Both the position numbers and the translations under genes were made by a program. A stretch of DNA of 9,842 nucleotides from Spirochaetales bacterium (GTDB taxonomy: Bacteria; Spirochaetota; Spirochaetia; JABEVK01), in assembly GCA_013043995.1 (NCBI GenBank), contig JABEVL010000301.1, positions 1 through 9,842 of the forward strand, read 5' to 3'. The notes under the pieces were generated by a model, which saw only the letters and a program-made list of their open reading frames with translations, was not told where the DNA came from and did not search any database. Numbering within the stretch: the first letter of the stretch is position 1; the number at the start of each line of letters is the position of its first letter. This document shows positions 1 to 7,518 of the stretch, piece after piece.

Positions 1-363
1 GGGGACTGGGTCCTGAATCAGCTCGGCAGGCGGCTTAAGGACCTTTTGCGCGACTCCGACCTTGTGGCACGGGTAGGTGGGGCCGAATTCGTGGCCTTGG
101 CCCTTGAGGTCGAGTCGATTTCCCAAGCTACAGTGATTGCACAGAAACTTCTGACGGTGATCCGTTTGCCCCTGAGCTGGAACTCGACGGAACTGAAGCT
201 GGACGCCTCCATCGGCATCAGCCTCTACCCTCAAGACGGCAAGGACGCCGAGGAACTCGTCAACCACGCCGACGATGCGATGTACAGGGTCAAAAAAAGC
301 GGTAAAAGCGGCTGGGGTTTTTATTTGTCGTCCACTTCGGAGAACCCGAACCTTGCGGGGTAA
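1..363 (+). CDS. GGDEF-domain protein, C-terminal part (probably catalytically degenerate)
   Basis: The open frame enters from the left edge and ends at TAA 361-363, so only the last 120 residues are visible. It is the C-terminal half of a GGDEF (diguanylate cyclase) domain. Family landmarks in order are RDSD at 49-60, ARVGGAEF at 67-90, DASIGISLYP around 202-231, and the terminal helix ADDAMYRVKKSGKSG. The signature reads GGAEF instead of GGDEF/GGEEF. The third position, an acidic residue that coordinates metal and is needed for cyclase activity in known enzymes, is Ala here. The RxxD motif five residues upstream matches the product-binding inhibitory I-site and is intact. A protein that binds c-di-GMP but does not make it is therefore plausible (inference). 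Any sensory or EAL domain would lie upstream or not exist; after the GGDEF domain only about 15 unstructured residues remain, so no EAL domain follows. Confidence 0.9.
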   Translation, partial: GDWVLNQLGRRLKDLLRDSDLVARVGGAEFVALALEVESISQATVIAQKLLTVIRLPLSWNSTELKLDASIGISLYPQDGKDAEELVNHADDAMYRVKKSGKSGWGFYLSSTSENPNLAG

Positions 364-388
364 AAGGCTTCCTTGCCGCAACAGTTTT
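353..388 (+). terminator. Candidate intrinsic terminator overlapping the stop of the GGDEF gene
   Basis: TTGCGG (353-358) pairs with CCGCAA (376-381). Nested inside, AAGG (364-367) pairs with CCTT (371-374) around a CTT loop, leaving a small asymmetric internal loop. CAG and then TTTT (385-388) follow the hairpin. The stem begins before the TAA stop. The short T run and the internal loop make it weaker than a textbook terminator. Confidence 0.45.
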
Positions 389-397
389 GTCTATACT
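369..397 (+). promoter_or_regulatory. Possible pyk promoter (good -10, poor -35)
   Basis: TATACT at 392-397 matches five of six bases of the sigma70 -10 consensus. It would start transcription near 404, about 24 bases before the pyk ATG. The hexamer at 17-bp spacing, TTCCTT (369-374), is a poor -35. TTGCCG (373-378) is a better hexamer but lies only 13 bp away. Because it overlaps the candidate terminator of the upstream gene, the assignment rests mostly on the -10 box. Confidence 0.3.
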
Positions 398-412
398 GGC
401 GGCACATCCTAG

Positions 413-421
413 AGGAAGGAG
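413..421 (+). promoter_or_regulatory. Ribosome binding site of pyk
   Basis: AGGAAGGAG is a near-perfect Shine-Dalgarno sequence six bases before ATG 428. It fixes the start of pyruvate kinase. Confidence 0.8.
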
Positions 422-427
422 TCACTT

Positions 428-1864
<1,437 letters not shown>

Positions 1865-1868
1865 CAAA

Positions 1869-1906
1869 GGGGGGTGCCGCTTGCGCCCCCTCTTCTGCGC
1901 TTTTTT
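1869..1906 (+). terminator. Candidate intrinsic terminator after pyk
   Basis: Just after the pyk stop, GGGGGTGC (1870-1877) pairs with GCGCCCCC (1883-1890) through eight pairs (one G-T wobble) around the 5-base loop CGCTT. A T-rich stretch 1891-1906 follows and ends in six Ts. The T run is not immediately at the stem base (TCTTCTGCGC intervenes), so termination may be partial. Confidence 0.6.
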
Positions 1907-1924
1907 CGGCTCCCTTTTGAATTT

Positions 1925-1968
1925 AAACCCCGTGTGTATCCGGCAAACGTTGACACCAGAAGGGGTTT
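1925..1968. repeat. Inverted repeat flanking the -35 box (possible operator)
   Basis: AAACCCC at 1925-1931 and GGGGTTT at 1962-1968 are perfect 7-bp inverted copies separated by 30 bp. They bracket the TTGACA of the ileS promoter, and the right arm lies inside the -35/-10 spacer. Both arms are upstream of the predicted transcription start, so this would act as DNA (an operator) rather than as leader RNA. A 7-bp match could also be chance. Confidence 0.25.
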
Positions 1969-1979
1969 CGCCGTTTAAT
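1950..1979 (+). promoter_or_regulatory. Sigma70-type promoter of the ileS-lipoprotein-hisH-hisF operon
   Basis: TTGACA (1950-1955) is a perfect -35 box. TTTAAT (1974-1979) matches five of six bases of the -10 box. The spacer is 18 bp. The predicted start near 1986 gives a leader of only about 20 bases, leaving no room for a T-box or attenuator. It sits downstream of the pyk hairpin and upstream of the ileS RBS, as expected for an operon promoter. Confidence 0.65.
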
Positions 1980-1993
1980 GGAACATCTTTTCT

Positions 1994-1999
1994 GGGGAG
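1994..1999 (+). promoter_or_regulatory. Ribosome binding site deciding a GTG start for ileS
   Basis: GGGGAG lies six bases before GTG 2006. The first in-frame ATG (2045) lies inside the conserved FPRMEEAVLRFW segment of the synthetase, so the GTG is the real start. Confidence 0.75.
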
Positions 2000-2005
2000 C
2001 TAGCG

Positions 2006-5000
2006 GTGTATAAAAGTGTCGATCCGAAGGTGGATTTCCCAAGGATGGAAGAAGCTGTCCTTCGTTTTTGGAATGAAAACAAGATTTTTGAACGATCCGT
2101 GACCAACAGACGCGGGCAGCCCGAGTTTGTTTTTTACGACGGCCCGCCTTTTGCGACGGGTCTGCCACACTTCGGGCACTTTGTTCCCGGGACGATCAAG
2201 GACATCATTCCCCGCTACCAGACGATGAAAGGCAAGTACGTCGAACGCCGCTTTGGGTGGGATTGTCACGGCTTGCCCGTCGAGAACCTGATCGAGAAAG
2301 AGCTGGGCCTGAACTCCAAAACCGACATTGAACGCTACGGTGAAGCTGAATTCAACGAGGCCTGCCGCGCGTCGGTTTTGCGCTACGTCAAAGAATGGCG
2401 CACGATCATGGGCCGTGCCGGGCGTTGGGTGGATTTCGACAACGATTACAAGACGATGGACCCGGACTACATGGAAACCATCTGGTGGGTCATGAAGAGC
2501 TTGTGGGAAAAAGAGCTCCTTTACGAAGGTTACTACATCCTGCCGTACTGCCCCCGATGTTCGACGGTCTTGTCGAACCACGAGCTCAACCTGGGCGGGT
2601 ACAAAGACGTCCACGATCCCGCCATCACGATTAAATTCCAGCTCAAAAACGACCCCAAGGCCTTTTTTCTTGCCTGGACGACGACGCCGTGGACCCTGCC
2701 TTCCAACCTCGCCCTTTCCCTGGGGCCCGACATCACCTACGTGAGGGTGCGCGACGGCGAAGACGACTACATCCTGGCCGAAAGCCGCCTGAGCGCTTAC
2801 TACCAGGAGGTCGAAAAACTTGAAATCGTCTGGCGGAAAAAAGGACGGGAGCTGGGCGGAATTTTTTACGAACCGCTGTTTCCGTACTTTAAGGACAGCC
2901 CGAACGCTTTTCAAACCTTTGTCGGCGACCACGTCACCGACTCGGACGGCACGGGCATCGTGCATACGGCCCCCGGTTTCGGCGAGGACGACTACAGGAT
3001 CCTGCAGGGGACGGGGATCACCACGGTGGTGCCCATCGACGCAGAGGGCCGCTTTACTGCCGAGGTGGGCGACTACCAGGGCATTTTTGTCAAGGACGCC
3101 GACAAGCCCATCATCGAGCGGCTTAAAGCCGAGGGCAAGCTCGTCAAGCGTGAGCAGATCCTTCACGCCTATCCCCACTGCTGGCGGTGTTCAAGTCACC
3201 TCATTTACAGGGCCATCTCCAGCTGGTTCGTCAAGGTCACCGCGATCAAGGACAAAATGCTCGCCGCCAACGGGGCCATCAACTGGGTGCCTTCGCACAT
3301 TCAAGGGGGAAGGTTCGGCAAGTGGCTGGAAAACGCCCGCGACTGGGCTGTCAGCCGCAACAGGTACTGGGGCAATCCCTTGCCGATCTGGAGGTGCGAC
3401 GATTGTGGAAAAACCCTGTGCCTGGGGAGTCTCGACGAGCTTGAAGCCCTGTCGGGTCAACGCCCCGCCGACCTGCACAAGCACTTCGTCGACACGATCT
3501 CCTGGGCGTGCACCTGCGGCAAGGGAACGATGCACCGTATCCCTGAGGTGCTGGATTGCTGGTTCGAGTCCGGTGCCATGCCCTACGGCCAGGTTCACTA
3601 TCCCTTTGAAAATAAGGCCAAGTTCGAGAGCCATTTTCCGGCAGATTTTATCAACGAGGGACTGGATCAAACACGAGGCTGGTTCTACACCCTGACGATC
3701 CTTGCCGCCGGACTTTTTGACAAACCCGCGTTCCAAAACTGCGTCGTCTCGGGCCTGGTCTTGGCCTCGGACGGCAAGAAGATGTCCAAATCTCTGCGCA
3801 ACTACACGGACCCGGCCGAGGTCATGGACAAGTTCGGCGCCGATGCTCTGCGTTTGTTCCTGATGCTGTCGGGTGTCACCAAGGCCGAAGACCTGCGGTA
3901 TTCCGACGACGGCGTTCGCGACGTGCTGCGCGAGATCCTCTTGCCGTTGTGGAACGCCTACAGTTTTTTTGTCACCTACGCGAACCTCGACAAGGTGACG
4001 CCCAAGGGCGTGATTCCCTCTCCCTCCAATCCCTTAGACGGCTGGATCCTTTCGGAGCTCGAAAAGTTGACAGAAACGGTGACGTCGGAACTCGACCGCT
4101 ACGAGGTGACCAGGGCCGTTGAAAACCTTGTCTCTTTTCTGGACCTTTTGAATAACTGGTACATCCGGCGTTCCCGGCGGCGTTTCTGGAAATCGGGCAG
4201 CGATTCCGCCGAAGCCTACGAAACCCTTTACAGGGTGTTGAAGCGCTTTGTCACCTTGTTGGCTCCGGTGATCCCTTTCACGGCCGAAGAAATCTGGCAG
4301 AACCTCAAAACACCCCAGGATCCCGATTCGGTGCACTTGGCCGACTGGCCGCACAGCGAACCCGAGCGGCGCCGGCCTGAGCTCGAGGTCAAGATGGAGG
4401 TGTCACGCCGGACGGTTTCGATGGGACGGGCCCTGCGCAACACGCACAACCTGAAGACCCGCCAGCCGCTCAAAGCCGTCTATCTGGTCACCCGAGACCC
4501 TGCCGAAAAAGCCGTCCTGCGGGAGATGGAAGACCTGATCCGCGAAGAACTCAACGTCAAGGAAGTGGTCTTCCAGGACAATGAGGAAAGCCTCGTTGAG
4601 TACTCCGCCAAGGCCAACTTTAAGGTTTTGGGCAAGGTGCTGGGACCGGCCATGAAGGCTGCCTCGGAACGCATTGAAGCCCTGGCACCCGATGAGATTT
4701 TGACACTTTTGGACGGGGCAAGCCTCCACCTGGACGTGGAGGGCCGGTCTGTGGAGCTGACCCAGGAATCGGTTCTGGTGAACCGGCGTGAAAAGGCCAA
4801 CCTCAAGGTGATCAACGAAGGCAGTCTGACCCTGGCCCTCGACAGCGAGATCTCGCAGGAACTCAAACTGGAGGGGCACATCCGCGACCTGATCCGTTCT
4901 GTTCAAAACGCCCGTAAAGAAACGGGATTCGACGTTTCAGACAGGGTCCGCCTTGTTTTTGGCGGCACACCCGTCGTCCAGGAAGCGCTGGTGGCCTTTG

Positions 5001-5125
5001 GGAAATTTTTGTCCGAAGAGACCCTGGCCAGGAGCTGGAGCTGGAGCGGAGAAAAACAACCCGGCAACGCCGTCGTTGCAGAGTCGGGGGACGAAGCCTA
5101 CTGGTTTGTCCTGGAAAAAGCATGA
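2006..5125 (+). CDS. ileS: Isoleucyl-tRNA synthetase, eukaryote-like type 2
   Basis: Class I synthetase that charges tRNA-Ile with isoleucine and edits valine, in the cytoplasm. At 1039 residues it has the size of the eukaryote-like IleRS2 type. The active site reads PPFATGLPHFGH, with the HIGH motif as HFGH at 55-58 and KMSKS at 592-596. GWDCHGLPVE follows the first motif. The CP1 editing domain keeps the Thr-rich motif (T225-T227 in WTTTPWTLPSN) and HTAPGFGEDD (H320, D329), so post-transfer editing looks intact. Cys pairs in YCPRC, HCWRC, CDDC and CTCG suggest zinc binding. The anticodon-binding domain is at about 650-800, followed by a long C-terminal extension typical of type 2. ATGTS-like PPFATGLPH, instead of the PPYANGxIH of ordinary bacterial IleRS, is the clearest type marker. 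Known type 2 enzymes resist mupirocin. Start is GTG. The stop overlaps the next gene (ATGA). Confidence 0.97.
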   Translation: MYKSVDPKVDFPRMEEAVLRFWNENKIFERSVTNRRGQPEFVFYDGPPFATGLPHFGHFVPGTIKDIIPRYQTMKGKYVERRFGWDCHGLPVENLIEKELGLNSKTDIERYGEAEFNEACRASVLRYVKEWRTIMGRAGRWVDFDNDYKTMDPDYMETIWWVMKSLWEKELLYEGYYILPYCPRCSTVLSNHELNLGGYKDVHDPAITIKFQLKNDPKAFFLAWTTTPWTLPSNLALSLGPDITYVRVRDGEDDYILAESRLSAYYQEVEKLEIVWRKKGRELGGIFYEPLFPYFKDSPNAFQTFVGDHVTDSDGTGIVHTAPGFGEDDYRILQGTGITTVVPIDAEGRFTAEVGDYQGIFVKDADKPIIERLKAEGKLVKREQILHAYPHCWRCSSHLIYRAISSWFVKVTAIKDKMLAANGAINWVPSHIQGGRFGKWLENARDWAVSRNRYWGNPLPIWRCDDCGKTLCLGSLDELEALSGQRPADLHKHFVDTISWACTCGKGTMHRIPEVLDCWFESGAMPYGQVHYPFENKAKFESHFPADFINEGLDQTRGWFYTLTILAAGLFDKPAFQNCVVSGLVLASDGKKMSKSLRNYTDPAEVMDKFGADALRLFLMLSGVTKAEDLRYSDDGVRDVLREILLPLWNAYSFFVTYANLDKVTPKGVIPSPSNPLDGWILSELEKLTETVTSELDRYEVTRAVENLVSFLDLLNNWYIRRSRRRFWKSGSDSAEAYETLYRVLKRFVTLLAPVIPFTAEEIWQNLKTPQDPDSVHLADWPHSEPERRRPELEVKMEVSRRTVSMGRALRNTHNLKTRQPLKAVYLVTRDPAEKAVLREMEDLIREELNVKEVVFQDNEESLVEYSAKANFKVLGKVLGPAMKAASERIEALAPDEILTLLDGASLHLDVEGRSVELTQESVLVNRREKANLKVINEGSLTLALDSEISQELKLEGHIRDLIRSVQNARKETGFDVSDRVRLVFGGTPVVQEALVAFGKFLSEETLARSWSWSGEKQPGNAVVAESGDEAYWFVLEKA

Positions 5126-5991
5126 AAAATCTCCTCTTTGCCCTTTTGGCCTTCTTGCTGGTCGCCGCTTGTGCGACTCAGCCCCCTCACCCCGAAATGC
5201 CCACCTACGCCGCGGGCTACCTGGCGGAAGGGGCGAGCGTCGTGGGAAAAATTTCCCTAACGGCGTCTCCCGAGCTTAAAAAAAAGCTCGACGAGCACGC
5301 CTCGTTGCGTGACGTTGTCGACAGAACCCGCGACCTGTGGTTCAGCTTCAGCCTGAAGGGGCTCAAGCCCGCGGGTTGGCGTCTGGTGCTCATGGGCGAT
5401 TTTCCGAAAGGTTTGGTCGGCTGGGCCCTAGATGGAAAACCGGGTTGGAAAAAACAAAACGAACCTGGCCCCCAATGGCGCGACGTGAAAGCCGGAGTCT
5501 CTGTGGCCTTGCCCGAAGACGGGGTCGTTTTGGCCTCTGCTCAATCCTTCGAGCCTAACGATCTGGTTTGGAACGCTCGCCTGGCCCGCGAACTCCCTTC
5601 TGCCGTCCTCCAGAAAACCGACCTTTTTGTGGACATTCAGTCGCCTTCGGGAGTTTTATTTGGGGAGGCTGGGTCCCGCCTGATCCCGATTCAGGAGTTG
5701 CGCTTGGCGCTTCAAGCCACCTCGGACGGCTGGGAAGGTCCCATCGTTTTGATCCTGCCCAACGAACAGGCCGCGCGCACCACGCGTTTTCTTCTGAAAA
5801 TCTGGGCCGCCTCCGTTGCTTCGCAGGCGCCGCCCGCTCAGGGTTCCCTCCAGGCGCAGTTGTCGCAGCTGGTCTGGACCGTTCGGGGCTCGACCCTCGT
5901 TGCCGATCATTTCGTTTTCAAAAACTCCACCCTCTTGGGGCTGGTGGACAAGCTCCTTGAGGGTAAGAAATCCCCGAAGGCCGAACCATGA
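5122..5991 (+). CDS. Putative lipoprotein of unknown function
   Basis: A 289-residue protein of a family I do not recognise. It starts with a lipoprotein signal peptide: K2, a hydrophobic stretch 4-16, and lipobox VAAC with Cys17 as the lipidation site. The next residue is Ala, not Asp, so by the enterobacterial rule it would go to the outer membrane. C17 is the only cysteine. No other membrane segment is seen. The mature part is Trp-rich (nine Trp, several as GW or IW), with a segment LWFSFSLKGLKPAGW near 72-86, alternating beta-like stretches such as LFVDIQ and GPIVLIL, and a Lys-rich tail after about 279. The ATG overlaps the ileS stop and the TGA overlaps the hisH start (ATGA both sides), with no strong RBS, so translation is probably coupled. 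The genomic position gives no clear function. It is a real gene: operon fit, signal peptide and codon use agree. Confidence 0.88.
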   Translation: MKNLLFALLAFLLVAACATQPPHPEMPTYAAGYLAEGASVVGKISLTASPELKKKLDEHASLRDVVDRTRDLWFSFSLKGLKPAGWRLVLMGDFPKGLVGWALDGKPGWKKQNEPGPQWRDVKAGVSVALPEDGVVLASAQSFEPNDLVWNARLARELPSAVLQKTDLFVDIQSPSGVLFGEAGSRLIPIQELRLALQATSDGWEGPIVLILPNEQAARTTRFLLKIWAASVASQAPPAQGSLQAQLSQLVWTVRGSTLVADHFVFKNSTLLGLVDKLLEGKKSPKAEP

Positions 5992-6632
5992 GAACCGGCA
6001 TCATCGATTACGACGCCGGCAACCTTCAAAGCGTCGTCTCGGCCTTGCGCCGTCTGGGCCGCGACGCCTTTGTCTCGTCCGATCCCCAGGAGCTGTCCAA
6101 GGCCGACCGGCTGGTTTTTCCAGGTGACGGGCACGCCGCGACCAGCATGGAAAGCCTGCGCCGTCTGGGGCTCGACGAGCTCCTCAAAGATTTCTTTCAG
6201 CGCGGACGTCCCATCCTGGGCATCTGTGTCGGAAGTCAGATCGTTCTGGATTCGAGCGACGAAACCCCCGAAGGCCGGCCGGGCGTCACGCCGTGTCTGG
6301 GCCTGGTCGCGGGGACCTGCCACAGGCTCCCCAAGGGCGAAGTCGAAGCCCGTCCGTTGAAAGTGCCTCACATGGGGTGGAACACCGTTCGGATTGAGCA
6401 ACCCGGTCACCCGCTTTTTCGTGGAATCCGCGACGAGTCGGCGTTCTACTTTGTGCACTCCTTTTACACGGAGCCCGTGAAAAGCTCGATCGTTCTGGGG
6501 ACCACCGAGTACGGCCTGAGGTTTGTGACGGGCTTTGTCCAGGACTCTTTGGCCGCCTGGCAGTTTCATCCTGAAAAATCCGGGGAAGTCGGTCTGACCT
6601 TGCTCGACAATTTTTTTGACTGGAGACCCTGA
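5988..6632 (+). CDS. hisH: Imidazole glycerol phosphate synthase, glutamine amidotransferase subunit HisH
   Basis: Class I glutamine amidotransferase that hydrolyses glutamine and passes ammonia to HisF for histidine synthesis. At 214 residues it is slightly longer than typical (about 200). The N-terminus IDYDAGNLQSVVSAL is standard. The nucleophile is C80 in GICVGSQ, and H194 and E196 in QFHPEKSG complete the triad. PHMGWN (about 124-129) and FYFVHSFY are also present. Two departures from the common form are GICVGSQ for GICLGMQ, and PGDGH (45-49) where most HisH have PGVG; the latter loop forms the oxyanion strand. The segment ILDxSxET-like after the nucleophile and PHMGWN recall the Desulfovibrio-type HisH (from memory). 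ATG overlaps the lipoprotein stop (ATGA), and hisF follows at TGATG. A standalone amidotransferase is unlikely, because HisF is adjacent. Confidence 0.95.
   Translation: MRTGIIDYDAGNLQSVVSALRRLGRDAFVSSDPQELSKADRLVFPGDGHAATSMESLRRLGLDELLKDFFQRGRPILGICVGSQIVLDSSDETPEGRPGVTPCLGLVAGTCHRLPKGEVEARPLKVPHMGWNTVRIEQPGHPLFRGIRDESAFYFVHSFYTEPVKSSIVLGTTEYGLRFVTGFVQDSLAAWQFHPEKSGEVGLTLLDNFFDWRP
6622..6625 (+). promoter_or_regulatory. Ribosome binding site of hisF inside hisH
   Basis: GGAG six bases before ATG 6632 lies within the last codons of hisH. Together with the TGATG junction it supports reinitiation at hisF and balanced HisH:HisF production. Confidence 0.6.
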
Positions 6633-7396
6633 TGCTCAAAAAAAGGATCGTTGTCTGTCTGGACGTAAAAGAAGGAAAGACCACCAAGGGGATCAAGTTC
6701 CAGGACAATGTGGAACTGGGTGATCCCGTCGAGATGGCGAACGCTTACTACCTTCAAGGCGTGGACGAGCTGGTCTTTTATGACATCACCGCCAGCGCTG
6801 AAAAAAGGCCGATCATGATCGACGTCGTGGCCCGTGTGGCCCAGAAAATCTTCATCCCCTTTTGTGTGGGGGGCGGTTTATCCAGCGCCGAGGACATCCG
6901 CCGAGTCATCCTTGCCGGAGCAGAAAAAGTCAGTTTAAATTCGCCAGCGGTCAAAAATCCCGAATTGATCCGTACGGCGGCCCGCATGTACGGCAGTCAA
7001 AGCGTGGTTTTGGGGATGGACGTTTTGGCCGACCCCGCGATGAAATCCGGGTACCGGGTTGTGATTAACGGGGGGAGAACTCCCACCGGCTTGGACGCCC
7101 TGGAGTGGGCCTTGCAGGCAGAAAGTCTGGGGGCCGGTGAAATCGTTTTAAACTCGATCGACGCCGACGGCACCAAGGCCGGGTACGAACTCACGGTCAC
7201 CCGCCTGATTTCCACCCACGTCGGCGTCCCCGTCGTCGCTTCGGGCGGTGCGGGCACCCCCGAGCACCTGCGCGCCGTCCTGCAAGAAGGACGCGCCGAC
7301 GCGGCCTTGGTCGCTTCGATGGTTCACTACGGAACCTACACCGTCAGGCAAATCAAAGAGTTCCTGGCAGAAAAAGGCGTGGACGTCCGGCTCTAG
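6632..7396 (+). CDS. hisF: Imidazole glycerol phosphate synthase, cyclase subunit HisF
   Basis: TIM-barrel cyclase that uses HisH-derived ammonia to convert PRFAR into imidazole-glycerol phosphate and AICAR, linking histidine and purine synthesis. At 254 residues the length is normal. Catalytic D11 (in VCLDVKEG) and D130 (in LGMDVLAD) are present. Gate and channel residues by Thermotoga numbering are also kept: R5, E46, K99, and the E167 equivalent at E170 after a 3-residue insertion near 132-140. Phosphate-binding VGGG is at 79-82, GGRTPTG follows the insertion, and ASGGAG is near the C-terminus. The segments DELVFYDITAS and IFIPFCVGGG resemble the Desulfovibrio-type subfamily (recollection, not a search). 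Both catalytic aspartates argue for a genuine histidine enzyme rather than the sugar-amidation HisF2/WbuZ group. Start overlaps the hisH stop (TGATG). Last gene of the operon. Confidence 0.96.
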   Translation: MLKKRIVVCLDVKEGKTTKGIKFQDNVELGDPVEMANAYYLQGVDELVFYDITASAEKRPIMIDVVARVAQKIFIPFCVGGGLSSAEDIRRVILAGAEKVSLNSPAVKNPELIRTAARMYGSQSVVLGMDVLADPAMKSGYRVVINGGRTPTGLDALEWALQAESLGAGEIVLNSIDADGTKAGYELTVTRLISTHVGVPVVASGGAGTPEHLRAVLQEGRADAALVASMVHYGTYTVRQIKEFLAEKGVDVRL

Positions 7397-7428
7397 GTTG
7401 CGGTGGGCGTGATCAACGAGCGGGGACT

Positions 7429-7487
7429 CAAGAAAACGACGTGTTTGGGGTGCTCGAGAGAGGGCGACAGCCGTTGTCATTTTCTTG
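7429..7487. terminator. Weak candidate terminator structure between convergent genes
   Basis: In the 122-bp gap between hisF and the opposing MutS-like gene, CAAGAAAA (7429-7436) pairs perfectly with TTTTCTTG (7480-7487). CGACG (7437-7441) can continue with CGTTG (7472-7476) across a 3-base bulge. A smaller hairpin, GACAG/TTGTC (7466-7470/7474-7478), followed by ATTTTCTT is an alternative in the plus direction. A-rich left and T-rich right arms suit a bidirectional terminator, but the stems are weak and the large loop is about 30 bases. Confidence 0.3.
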
Positions 7488-7518
7488 CCGTAGAATTTTT
7501 TCCGAAGATTTCAGCTGC

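Noticed and set aside
1865..2005. T-box or attenuator leader upstream of ileS
   Set aside because: The predicted transcription start near 1986 leaves about 20 bases of leader, and no T-box consensus or specifier hairpin is visible in the 141-bp gap.
2000..3178. Long open frame on the minus strand (392 residues) opposite ileS
   Set aside because: It lies wholly opposite a well-supported synthetase gene, shows no recognisable motif, and is the kind of shadow frame that GC-rich coding DNA produces.
2820..3695. A 291-residue alternative frame on the plus strand inside ileS
   Set aside because: The translation is a Ser/Pro/Arg/Thr-rich shift of the ileS codons with no family features, and ileS itself is intact through this stretch.
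6632..7396. HisF of the surface-sugar amidation type (WbuZ/HisF2)
   Set aside because: Both cyclase aspartates D11 and D130 and the channel residues are kept, and the neighbour is HisH with no WbuX-like amidotransferase or sugar gene nearby.
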